Positions 1-7,137 of a DNA stretch of 13,575 bases are shown here, piece after piece; position 1 is the stretch's first letter; every line of letters begins with the position of its first letter. The position numbers and the translations under genes were made by a program. The stretch is taken from positions 1 to 13,575 of the forward strand of contig JAILPD010000084.1 in NCBI GenBank assembly GCA_024690445.1, given 5' to 3'. The notes below the pieces were generated by a model that made no database searches, had not been told where the DNA came from, and worked only from the letters and a program-made list of their open reading frames with translations. The DNA is from Acholeplasmatales bacterium. Its GTDB lineage: Bacteria > Bacillota_I > Bacilli_A > Acholeplasmatales > Anaeroplasmataceae.

Positions 1-2280
1 GAAGTATCTTTATTATTAACTATGACTAAGATAAACGAAATATTAGCAAATCTTGATTCATTAGGTCTTAAGGTTATTACTGATAATACTATTAATAATA
101 GAATTAATATTGAAGAATTAGATTCAATTTATAATAAGAGCTTATCTGATGGTTATATTAGAATCTATTTTATGGATGATGATATTAATTATTTTAATCC
201 TCAAATATTTGATGCTGAAATTGCTAAATATCGTAAGCTTATTAATGATTATAATAATTATGCAATTGAAGAAGTATCCGCAAGAATCTCAAATAAGCTA
301 ATTCATGATTCTATTAAATATATGGATTCATCTCCAATAGGAAGATTAAAGAAGGCCATTCAATCTCAAGGAAGAGGCACTACTATAAGAGAGACATTAA
401 GAGAATTTGATGATGTAATAAAGAGTTATTTCCCAGTATTTTTAATGTCACCATTATCAGTTGCTCAATATCTTGCAATTGATGATGAATTTAAGAAGGG
501 TGTATCTAAATTTGATATTGTCATTTTTGATGAGGCATCTCAAATTCCAACTCATGAGGCAATTGGTTCAATCGCTCGTGGTAATAGCTTAGTTGTTGCT
601 GGTGACCCTAATCAGATGCCACCGTCATCATATTTCCAAACTGGTATTACTATTTCAGATGATGATATTGAATTTATAGATGCTGATTCATTATTAAATG
701 AATGTTTAGCTATTGGTCTTCCACGTCACAGATTAAAATTCCATTATAGAAGTCATCATGAATCATTAATTAAATTCTCTAATGATAATTTCTATGATTC
801 ATCTTTATATACATTCCCAAGTGTTGATTCAAAGGATTTTAAGGTTCATTTTGATTATGTAAAGCCAAAAGAGGAAAAGAAGAATTCTAATATTTCTAAG
901 GATGAGACAAATGCTATTATAAATAAAATTGAAGAGATTTATTCTAATCCAATAAACCATGGTAAATCATTAGGTATTATTGTGTTTAATATCACTCAAG
1001 AAGAAACATTAGAAAATAGATTGCAAAGCTATTTATTATCTAATCCAAAGATTAGAGAAGAATTAGCTTATAGTGAAGAAAAGACTAGTGAACCTTATTT
1101 CATTAAATCATTAGAAAATGTTCAAGGCGATGAAAGAGATATTATAATAATTTCAATTGGCTTTAGAAAGAATGCCTTAGGACGTCCTTATATTAATGGT
1201 CCATTAGTAAGAGCTAATGGAGAAAAGAGATTAAATGTTGCCGTATCAAGATCTAAAGAAGAAATGTATATTATTTCTACAATTAGATTTTCAGATTTTG
1301 AATCTGATGAAAGAATTCAATCTCAGGGTGCTAAGCTATTAAAGAAATTCTTAGGATACGCAGAATTTAATTCATTTAATGCAACTTTAAATGAGGATAA
1401 TAAAGAAAGATTAGCTGATTTAATTAAGGCTGATTTAGCTAAATTTGATATCGATGCTGAATGTGGTATTGGTAGTGGTTCTGTAAAGATTGATTTAGCT
1501 ATTAAGAAAAAGAATGATTTAAATTATTCTCTTGGTGTAATAATTGATAATTCAATCGCATTTAGTGATTTATCTTTAAGAGATAGATTATATGTTAATG
1601 AATATGTTTTAAATAATCTTAAGTGGAAGATTTTAAATGTATATTCAGTTGAATATTTTAAAAATAAAAAGGCTGTAATTGATAAGATAATTAAAGCCTT
1701 AGATGATCCTTATGTTAAAAAGAATATTGAATTAAATCCTAATATTAGAAAAGAAAAGAAGGAAGTAATTAATCTAAAGCCTTTAGATTATATGGATGCT
1801 ATTTTAGTTAGATGTAAATATTCTAAAGAAAAAGGATTTAATAATTTAGATATCAATTTAGATTCAATTGTTAAGACAGAAGGCCCTGTATCTTTTTCTA
1901 GAATTAAAAAGATAATTAGAGATAATTATGATTTAAAATCTATTACTAAATCAATTAGTGATCATTTAGAAGAAGAATTAATTAAGAAATATTTATATAC
2001 TATTGATCAAAATGGAGAAAAATTCTTCTTTGTTGAGCAAAACTCTTATATGCCTAATTTTAGACTTGCAGGCGGAAGAGATATTTATGATGTATCTAAA
2101 GAAGAGATTGCTTGCGCAATGAGAGAAATATTAAAACTTCAAGGTGATTTAGATATTGATGATTTATATAAAGCTGTTTTAGATGCCTTTAAATTTGATA
2201 CTAAGGTATTAAATAAGAGAATTAAAGAGCGTCTAGATTATGTATATGAATATGGTCAAAAGGAAAGAATCATAAATTAA
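1..2280 (+). CDS. Large SF1 (Dna2/NAM7-like) helicase with Vsr-like nuclease-fold and DUF3320-like C-terminus, 5' end missing
   Basis: The reading frame is open to the left edge, so the ATG at position 22 is internal (residue 1 of the numbering used here) and the Walker A half lies outside the window. Visible SF1 motifs are the Walker B/DEAS box DIVIFDEASQIP (about 165-176), motif III VVAGDPNQMPPSS (191-203), HYRSHHESL (241-249), motif V with QGDERD (368-373) and motif VI RLNVAVSRSKEEMYII (403-418). From about 475 to 546 follows the restriction-endonuclease-fold module typical of this family (VKIDLAI, then LGVIIDN, then LKWKILNVYSVEYF). The last 55 residues resemble DUF3320. Family members are usually very large ATP-dependent nucleic-acid translocases; their cellular role is poorly known and defence has been suggested for some. 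The nuclease module appears degenerate. A terminator follows within 10 bases of the TAA stop. Confidence 0.85.
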   Translation, partial: EVSLLLTMTKINEILANLDSLGLKVITDNTINNRINIEELDSIYNKSLSDGYIRIYFMDDDINYFNPQIFDAEIAKYRKLINDYNNYAIEEVSARISNKLIHDSIKYMDSSPIGRLKKAIQSQGRGTTIRETLREFDDVIKSYFPVFLMSPLSVAQYLAIDDEFKKGVSKFDIVIFDEASQIPTHEAIGSIARGNSLVVAGDPNQMPPSSYFQTGITISDDDIEFIDADSLLNECLAIGLPRHRLKFHYRSHHESLIKFSNDNFYDSSLYTFPSVDSKDFKVHFDYVKPKEEKKNSNISKDETNAIINKIEEIYSNPINHGKSLGIIVFNITQEETLENRLQSYLLSNPKIREELAYSEEKTSEPYFIKSLENVQGDERDIIIISIGFRKNALGRPYINGPLVRANGEKRLNVAVSRSKEEMYIISTIRFSDFESDERIQSQGAKLLKKFLGYAEFNSFNATLNEDNKERLADLIKADLAKFDIDAECGIGSGSVKIDLAIKKKNDLNYSLGVIIDNSIAFSDLSLRDRLYVNEYVLNNLKWKILNVYSVEYFKNKKAVIDKIIKALDDPYVKKNIELNPNIRKEKKEVINLKPLDYMDAILVRCKYSKEKGFNNLDINLDSIVKTEGPVSFSRIKKIIRDNYDLKSITKSISDHLEEELIKKYLYTIDQNGEKFFFVEQNSYMPNFRLAGGRDIYDVSKEEIACAMREILKLQGDLDIDDLYKAVLDAFKFDTKVLNKRIKERLDYVYEYGQKERIIN

Positions 2281-2289
2281 AAAGAAAAT

Positions 2290-2313
2290 CGGACACATTG
2301 TGTCCGTCTTTTT
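2290..2313 (+). terminator. Intrinsic terminator of the helicase gene
   Basis: A perfect 7-bp stem CGGACAC/GTGTCCG with an ATT loop is followed by TCTTTTT. It lies 10 bases after the helicase stop codon. Confidence 0.9.
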
Positions 2314-2339
2314 GTTAATTAAAGGTTCTTTAAAAAAAC

Positions 2340-2447
2340 GGAGTAGGTATCTATTCCTGACTATAAAAGAATCGGGGTACAAGCTTTAAACTAGTTGGAG
2401 TATAAACTATAAACCAACTGGAGTAAAACTATAAAAAAATCGGAGTA
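2340..2447 (+). repeat. Left array of five GGAGTA-centred repeats
   Basis: GGAGTA cores start at 2340, 2397, 2420 and 2442, with a variant GGGGTA at 2374. Successive distances are 34, 23, 23 and 22 bp. Cores are often followed by AAACTATAAA. The last core forms the left arm of a hairpin terminator. Confidence 0.8.
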
Positions 2448-2471
2448 TGATGAAAAAATCATACTCCTTTT
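2442..2471. terminator. Strong hairpin, intrinsic terminator readable on both strands
   Basis: A perfect 10-bp stem GGAGTATGAT/ATCATACTCC encloses a GAAAAA loop. TTTTCTTCT follows on the plus strand; on the minus strand the hairpin is followed by GATTTTTTTA. The left arm is the innermost repeat of the array, so the hairpin probably stops transcription entering the element from the helicase side, and from the lipoprotein side on the other strand. Confidence 0.75.
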
Positions 2472-2566
2472 CTTCTGGTTAAAGGTTTTAAATATACATT
2501 GTTAATTAATACATAAAAATGGAACTTAATACATTGTTATACAATGATTAGGTAATCTGACTAGCT

Positions 2567-2580
2567 ATGTTTATAAACAT
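2567..2580. repeat. 14-bp perfect palindrome in the gene-free element
   Basis: ATGTTTATAAACAT is its own reverse complement. It sits in the middle of the stretch between the two repeat arrays, close to another inverted repeat (CATTGT/ACAATG, 2532-2546) and an AAAACG/CGTTTT pair (2584-2606). No T-tract follows, so it is not a terminator. It may be a protein-binding site or chance in AT-rich DNA. Confidence 0.4.
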
Positions 2581-2736
2581 GGTAAAACGTCTTAATAATC
2601 TCGTTTTGTAGTTTGACCTGACGAAATAAAGGAATCTACAAATAAATCTTTTATATAACCAAAATTTATAATTTTAGCAATCATTTAAGTATTAGTTTTT
2701 TGATCATAAAAGAGGTCCTTTTGATATTGTCAAAAA

Positions 2737-2790
2737 TACTCCAGTAAGTTTAAAGCTTAATTACTCCAATAACTTTATAGCTTATACTCC
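2737..2790 (-). repeat. Right array of three inverted TACTCC repeats
   Basis: TACTCC cores at 2737, 2762 and 2785 are spaced 25 and 23 bp and are inverted relative to the left array. The reverse complement reads TTGGAGTATAAGCTATAAAG, matching the left TTGGAGTATAAACTATAAAC in 18 of 20 positions. A degenerate further copy may lie near 2806-2812. Confidence 0.75.
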
Positions 2791-2836
2791 AATAAACTTT
2801 ATAGTTAGTATTTAAGCATCGATTATTTTAAATATT

Positions 2837-4480
2837 CTAATTAAATAGCTTATGAATTTCTTCAAAGTTATAGAAGTTATTTCTTGATACTTCAGTATCA
2901 ACCTCTACTCCAGCTTCTAAGAATTTAAATGTATTATTTTCATTTTTACTAACAAATGCTAAATTACCAGAAATATATACTGTTGAGCAATCACCAAGTA
3001 CAATAGGAGTAACAGCACACATTCCTCCACCTGTCTTTTCACCATATAATTTACATATTGATTGTTTTTTGATTGTTGCTGCGAATAAGTTAGCGGCAGA
3101 ATATGTGGCATTAGATGTTAAAACACCCCAGTTATAATCAATATATGCGTCATTATCAGTAAAGCTACCATTTAAGTTAGTGTCACATCTCATTGAGGCA
3201 GTCGCGGCTAAATTTCCGATAGTATTTAATTGAGTAAATGTTAAATCTTGATTTGTTAAGAAGCCTAATACTCTAAACATAGCTGCGATATTACCACCAG
3301 GAGAAGTAGATAAATCTAGCATAACATTTTTAATTCCGCCATGAGCTTCAATTTTTTTCATACAATCTAACATGAAATAATATGAATCATAATTTTTAGC
3401 TGTTTCTTTTACGTTTTTATTTTCATCAAATACTTGATTTTTAGTACCTGTTTTAAATTCATTAAAATGAATTATCGCAGTTGATTCATAATAATCAATA
3501 TCATTTGTTATATCATTATCTGTTTTAAGCTGTTTTAATTGCTTACTAGTATCAATTTGGATTCTCATAAATCCATCTTCTTTAAATGGATAATCAGTAT
3601 AACGCTCTCTTTGGAAATTAGAATTAATATAATAAGTTGTATGAGGATCATCTAAATAATACATAAAGAAATCTTTATAAGCTTTTGAATATGTATCAAA
3701 ATCTGATGATATCATTTCATCCTTATGGTTCTTTAAGATAGTAGAATAATCTTCTATTTTTTTATAATCCTTTAATCCATATAAATTATTCATTACAAAT
3801 GTAATTAAATTATAATTTGCTAATCTATGCTCACTATCTAATAATGTAGTAGGCTTTATATCAGTTACTGTCTCATCAACTGAATTATAATAACCATAAT
3901 AAGCCTCACCATTATAATAAACATTATAGTAATTATTAGAACAGAATAATGTATTAGCTAAGATAAATGGAATATATAAAGAACCATTCTTATAATGGAA
4001 ATCAAATAATCCACTTAATTCCCATGTTGTCTCTCCACCACCATTTATTACTGTATTGGCAGTTTGTTCTTCTAAACCATATAAATAATCAGTATCCTGA
4101 GTAGTAATAATATTACCTAGGGCTTGAGAATTATTTAGTGAGATTGTGTCATTTACATAATCAAAATACATTCTAAATCTATAAGACTCAGTTTTATAAT
4201 AAACTGTATATACTGAATCAAATGGGACCTTACTAAAATTATATGTATCATAATTTAAGAATCCATTTAATGATTTAATGAATTCTTTTACATCTACATA
4301 TTCAAGTGTGGAATCACCTAGATAATATGTATTTATTTTATTTGAAGTTATATTATATTCTGTTGTTTTGTTGTAGAAGTCTTTTTCCTCACTCTTAATG
4401 CTTATATCCTCACCTGCACTACAGCCAGTAAGGCCTAACATTAGAATTGGAAGAAATAACATTAGTTTTCTTTTTTTCAT
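2837..4480 (-). CDS. Lipoprotein with S41-family (tail-specific/tricorn-like) peptidase domain
   Basis: This 547-residue protein starts with a lipoprotein signal peptide (MKKRK, a hydrophobic stretch, lipobox LTGC with Cys20), so it should be anchored on the outer face of the membrane. The C-terminal part is an S41 peptidase: YLDDPHTTYY with His280, the strand FNEFKTGTKN, LDLSTSPGGN (388-397), the likely nucleophile Ser461 in NATYSAANLFA and GEKTGGGM (480-487). In CtpA-type enzymes a catalytic Lys follows Ser by 25 residues in GKG; here that position is Gly. The DPHT motif instead recalls tricorn/IRBP-like members that use His. No PDZ domain is obvious, and the first 200 residues are not recognised. 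The substrate is unknown. The start is supported by GAGGAAAAGAG upstream and by a good promoter. No minus-strand terminator directly follows the TAG stop. Confidence 0.82.
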   Translation of the reverse strand: MKKRKLMLFLPILMLGLTGCSAGEDISIKSEEKDFYNKTTEYNITSNKINTYYLGDSTLEYVDVKEFIKSLNGFLNYDTYNFSKVPFDSVYTVYYKTESYRFRMYFDYVNDTISLNNSQALGNIITTQDTDYLYGLEEQTANTVINGGGETTWELSGLFDFHYKNGSLYIPFILANTLFCSNNYYNVYYNGEAYYGYYNSVDETVTDIKPTTLLDSEHRLANYNLITFVMNNLYGLKDYKKIEDYSTILKNHKDEMISSDFDTYSKAYKDFFMYYLDDPHTTYYINSNFQRERYTDYPFKEDGFMRIQIDTSKQLKQLKTDNDITNDIDYYESTAIIHFNEFKTGTKNQVFDENKNVKETAKNYDSYYFMLDCMKKIEAHGGIKNVMLDLSTSPGGNIAAMFRVLGFLTNQDLTFTQLNTIGNLAATASMRCDTNLNGSFTDNDAYIDYNWGVLTSNATYSAANLFAATIKKQSICKLYGEKTGGGMCAVTPIVLGDCSTVYISGNLAFVSKNENNTFKFLEAGVEVDTEVSRNNFYNFEEIHKLFN

Positions 4481-4503
4481 AACTCTTTTCCTCGAACAAT
4501 AAA

Positions 4504-4532
4504 ATTATATCATAGTTAAAAAAATATTCCAA
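4504..4532 (-). promoter_or_regulatory. Sigma-A-type promoter of the S41 lipoprotein gene
   Basis: Read on the minus strand: TTGGAA, 17-bp spacer, TATAAT. The -10 box is perfect and lies about 24 bases before the start codon, with a GAGGAAAAG ribosome site between. It is back to back with the promoter of the phosphopantetheinyl transferase gene. Confidence 0.75.
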
Positions 4533-4537
4533 TAAAA

Positions 4538-4566
4538 GTGAAATTCTTATATTATTAATGTATAAT
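4538..4566 (+). promoter_or_regulatory. Sigma-A-type promoter of the phosphopantetheinyl transferase gene
   Basis: GTGAAA, 17-bp spacer, TATAAT (4561-4566), followed by AAAGAGGTGATT (4572-4583) as ribosome site. It diverges from the promoter of the S41 lipoprotein; the two -35 boxes lie about 5 bases apart. Confidence 0.7.
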
Positions 4567-4586
4567 AATATAAAGAGGTGATTCTA

Positions 4587-5195
4587 ATGATAAAACTTTA
4601 TATTATTGATTATCATGAAACAATTCCTTATAAGGATAAGGCCTTAGAACAAATCTCAGGAGAAAGAGTATATAAGGCATTAAAATATGTAAAGGAAGAG
4701 GATACTTTAAGAAGTATTACAGGTTCTTTATTAATAAAAAAATATACAGGTGGTTTAGATGGAATAAAATATGATTTTTATGGCAAACCATGTAAGGATA
4801 ATTATTTTTTTAGTTTATCACATTCTAATAGCTATGTTGTATTAGGAGTTGCAGACTCTGAAATAGGTGTAGATATTGAAATGAATAGAAGTAGAAATCC
4901 TAAATTAGCTGATTATGTATTATCTGATGAAGAAAAGAAATGTTTACATGAAGAGATGGATTTTTATAGATTTTGGACATCTAAGGAAAGCCTTGTTAAA
5001 TATGTAGGATTTGGTATTGATAGAGATTTAAAATTGATACCTGCTTTACCACTTAATGGTCCAAAAGAATATGTAGGTAAAAAAGCATATGCTATTAATT
5101 TTGATTATGATAAAAATTATACTATTTCAGTTACTACTGAAAATAAGCAAGATTATGAATTAATAGTAGAACATATTGAAGGATTATTAGAATAG
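4587..5195 (+). CDS. Sfp-type 4'-phosphopantetheinyl transferase
   Basis: The enzyme moves the phosphopantetheine arm of coenzyme A to a serine of a carrier protein. All hallmarks are present in 202 residues: LRSITGSLLIKK (41-52), YGKPC then FSLSHSNSYVV (75-85), the Mg-binding GVDIE (94-98) and FWTSKESLVKY (129-139), which is the WxxKEaxxK signature. The protein is shorter than Sfp itself (about 220-240 residues). A GTG at 4578 could extend it by three residues, but that GTG is part of the ribosome-binding sequence AAAGAGGTGATT, so ATG 4587 is preferred. It has its own promoter and terminator. No polyketide, nonribosomal peptide or acyl carrier gene is in the window, so its partner is unknown; it may serve the fatty acid acyl carrier protein. 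Confidence 0.9.
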   Translation: MIKLYIIDYHETIPYKDKALEQISGERVYKALKYVKEEDTLRSITGSLLIKKYTGGLDGIKYDFYGKPCKDNYFFSLSHSNSYVVLGVADSEIGVDIEMNRSRNPKLADYVLSDEEKKCLHEEMDFYRFWTSKESLVKYVGFGIDRDLKLIPALPLNGPKEYVGKKAYAINFDYDKNYTISVTTENKQDYELIVEHIEGLLE

Positions 5196-5202
5196 AGTTA
5201 AG

Positions 5203-5225
5203 AAATGGTCAACCGACCATTTTTT
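5203..5225 (+). terminator. Intrinsic terminator of the phosphopantetheinyl transferase gene
   Basis: Stem AAATGGTC/GACCATTT with an AACC loop runs into a T-tract and starts 8 bases after the TAG stop. Confidence 0.85.
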
Positions 5226-5296
5226 AATTATTATATATCATCTGACCGTTTTTCTATATTTTTAAGAATGATTAATTTTTAGACTATTTTTTAAGT

Positions 5297-5308
5297 TATA
5301 ATTATAAT
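5297..5308 (+). promoter_or_regulatory. Two adjoining TATAAT boxes before the MucBP gene
   Basis: TATAATTATAAT contains two consecutive perfect -10 hexamers (5297-5302 and 5303-5308). No convincing -35 hexamer lies at the right distance. The upstream box fits better with the ribosome site AAGGGG at 5310-5315, because the transcript must include it. Confidence 0.5.
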
Positions 5309-5324
5309 GAAGGGGTGTGGTGGT

Positions 5325-7067
5325 ATGAGAAAAATGATTAAGCTTTCAATATTTGCTATTATGTTTATTTTTAGTGCTGCCACAATCGCAATTTCTGCCT
5401 CTGCTTGGTATGTTTCATTAATAATTGTATTTTACCAATATGAGGATGGAAGTGAGGCTGCCCCAACATATAGAGTACAAGAGCCTGAATATGGCATAAC
5501 ATATCATATTGATAGTCCTTATATTGAAGGATATACTCCAGATCAAGAATATATTGAATGTACTTATAATGGGACAGAAGCTTTCTATGTTAAATATTAT
5601 GAGAATGGGTACAAGCTAACAATTAATTATATAGATGAAGATGGTAATATATTAGCTGATCCATATTCTAAGGTTTATTCTGAAATTAGTGAATATGAAA
5701 TTGAATCTCCTATAATTGATGGTTATATTCCAGATAAAGAAGTAGTAAGTGGTAATATAGATTCTAATACTGAAATTAATGTCATTTATAGTAAGACTAA
5801 ATATTCACTTATTATTAATTATTTAGATGAAGATAATAATCAATTATTTGATTCATATGATGAAGAATTAATAAAGAATACTGAATATAATGTTGTATCC
5901 CCTACTAAGGAGGGATTTACACCTAATTTAGAGACTGTTAGTGGCACATTAGATTCAAACAAGGAAATTAATGTTATTTATTCTAAAAATAGTTATAACT
6001 TAACAATTAATTATTTAGATGAATTAAATAATGTAATAAAGAATCCATCTATAATTAGTTATAAATATGGTGATGAATATAATATATTAGTACCTAGTAT
6101 TAATGGCTATAGTATTGATAATGATAAAATAAGTGGAACTATTTATTCTAATACTAGTGTTGATTTAATATATAAGGCAGATATTTTAACATTAACAATT
6201 AATTATTTAGATGAAAATAATAATGTTATTAGCAAGCAATATCAAAATAGTTATACATATGGTAGTGAATATGATGTTAAATCACCTGAAGTTTATGGAT
6301 ATAATCCAAATATAGAATACGTTACAGGCACAATATATAGTGATAAAGTAGTTGATGTTATTTATAAAAAGAATGATTATAGATTAATCATTAATTATGT
6401 AGATGAAGAAGGTAATTCTATGTCAGATAGATATTTTTCATCTATGCAATATGGTTTATCATTTGATGTTCCATCTCCTATAATTTATGGATATACTCCA
6501 AGTGAATCACATATTAGTGGAGTATTAGATAAGGATTATGAATATACTGTTATCTATTCTAAAAATGATTATGTATTAAAAATTAATTATGTTGATAGTA
6601 ATGGTAATAAAATAATTGATAGCTATACTGCTACATTAAAATATAACACTCCATACAGCATTGATACACCTATAGTAGAAGGATATAGTGTTAATTTAAA
6701 TAATGTATCCGGTGTATTAACTTCAGATACTGAGATTAATGTTTTATTCCAGGCTAAAAGCTATAATTTAATTATTCATTGTATTGATATAAAAAATAAT
6801 AAATTAATTAATACATACACTTATACATTAAAATATTATGAGGATTATGAAATAGTAACACCAGAAATAGATGGATATTATACTAATGAAAGATCTATTA
6901 GTGGCGTTATGTCAAATGGAACATTAGAAGTTAATGTATATTATCATGAAGGTGAAAAAGCATTTGATGGAGTTCAAGTTGTAGTAAATGTATCAACCAT
7001 TCTTTCAAGCTTCTTTACGATATTAATTGTTTCATTTGGAGTAATTAAGAAGATTATATTTAAATAA
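5325..7067 (+). CDS. Secreted, membrane-anchored protein with MucBP-type repeats
   Basis: The 580-residue protein begins with a signal peptide (basic MRKMIK, hydrophobic core, possible cleavage after ASA near residue 27). It then has one diverged and seven clear MucBP-type repeats with the pattern INYLDEdgN, a GY motif, SGtl and evNViYsk. The seven clear repeats keep an exact 64-residue period. It ends with a membrane segment (about residues 552-573) and the basic tail KKIIFK, with no LPXTG sorting motif. MucBP repeats are known from mucin-binding and internalin-like surface proteins of Gram-positives, so an adhesive or spacer role on the cell surface is likely but unproven. An ATG at 5307 would add six residues, but it lies in the -10 region and AAGGGG (5310-5315) is well placed for ATG 5325. 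No enzymatic or globular head domain is seen. Confidence 0.82.
   Translation: MRKMIKLSIFAIMFIFSAATIAISASAWYVSLIIVFYQYEDGSEAAPTYRVQEPEYGITYHIDSPYIEGYTPDQEYIECTYNGTEAFYVKYYENGYKLTINYIDEDGNILADPYSKVYSEISEYEIESPIIDGYIPDKEVVSGNIDSNTEINVIYSKTKYSLIINYLDEDNNQLFDSYDEELIKNTEYNVVSPTKEGFTPNLETVSGTLDSNKEINVIYSKNSYNLTINYLDELNNVIKNPSIISYKYGDEYNILVPSINGYSIDNDKISGTIYSNTSVDLIYKADILTLTINYLDENNNVISKQYQNSYTYGSEYDVKSPEVYGYNPNIEYVTGTIYSDKVVDVIYKKNDYRLIINYVDEEGNSMSDRYFSSMQYGLSFDVPSPIIYGYTPSESHISGVLDKDYEYTVIYSKNDYVLKINYVDSNGNKIIDSYTATLKYNTPYSIDTPIVEGYSVNLNNVSGVLTSDTEINVLFQAKSYNLIIHCIDIKNNKLINTYTYTLKYYEDYEIVTPEIDGYYTNERSISGVMSNGTLEVNVYYHEGEKAFDGVQVVVNVSTILSSFFTILIVSFGVIKKIIFK
5625..6947 (+). repeat. Seven in-register 64-codon MucBP repeats
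   Basis: The INY/HC landmark recurs at residues 101, 165, 229, 293, 357, 421 and 485 (numbered from ATG 5325), exactly 64 codons (192 bp) apart with no insertion or deletion. Sequence has diverged clearly between copies, so this is an old array under length constraint. A degenerate eighth copy precedes it at about 5406-5600, offset by one residue. Confidence 0.9.
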
Positions 7068-7072
7068 GAATT

Positions 7073-7095
7073 AGGCTAGGTTATCCTAGCCTTTT
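7073..7095 (+). terminator. Intrinsic terminator of the MucBP gene
   Basis: Stem AGGCTAGG/CCTAGCCT with a TTAT loop, then TTTT. It begins 6 bases after the TAA stop. Confidence 0.88.
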
Positions 7096-7100
7096 AAATA

Positions 7101-7131
7101 TAAAAAAGCATGATTCAAATGAACCATGCTT
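7101..7131 (-). terminator. Intrinsic terminator of metY
   Basis: On the minus strand the stem AAGCATGGTTC/GAATCATGCTT (one G-T wobble) with an ATTT loop is followed by TTTTTAT. It lies 6 bases after the metY stop codon and back to back with the MucBP terminator. Confidence 0.88.
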
Positions 7132-7137
7132 GATAGA

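Larger units (their letters stand above)
2324..2837. mobile_element. Gene-free element with IS21-like inverted repeat arrays (candidate MITE or deleted insertion sequence)
   Basis: The stretch between the convergent ends of the helicase and lipoprotein genes has no credible gene. Its left part carries repeats centred on GGAGTA at 2340, 2374 (GGGGTA), 2397, 2420 and 2442. Its right part carries the inverse, TACTCC, at 2737, 2762 and 2785. Spacing is mostly 22-25 bp. Longer matches confirm the inversion: 2381-2402 matches the reverse complement of 2737-2758 at 19 of 22 positions. Multiple subterminal repeats of this kind are a hallmark of IS21-family ends, but no istA or istB is left. A TAATTAAA octamer at 2316-2323 and 2838-2845 could be a target duplication, yet it is low-complexity and the right copy overlaps the neighbouring stop codon. 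The boundaries are approximate and the family assignment is inference from the repeat pattern. Confidence 0.42.

Noticed and set aside
22..24. ATG at 22 as start of the helicase gene
   Set aside because: The frame is open to base 1 and the Walker A part expected before the DEAS box is missing, so this is an internal methionine of a gene that begins outside the window.
1..2280. Helicase as part of a named phage-defence system
   Set aside because: Only the C-terminal part of one gene is visible, no partner defence gene is near, and the nuclease module looks inactive.
2592..2684. 30-codon minus-strand reading frame (MIAKIINFGYIKDLF...) in the gene-free element
   Set aside because: It looks somewhat protein-like but has no ribosome site or promoter and no recognisable family; a transposase relic is possible but not supportable.
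2340..2790. CRISPR array
   Set aside because: The repeats are about 23 bp apart core to core with no unique spacers of 30 bases or more, and the two sets are inverted relative to each other.
5307..5309. ATG at 5307 as start of the MucBP protein
   Set aside because: It overlaps a TATAAT box and lies upstream of the ribosome site AAGGGG; the ATG at 5325 has proper spacing and gives a regular signal peptide.
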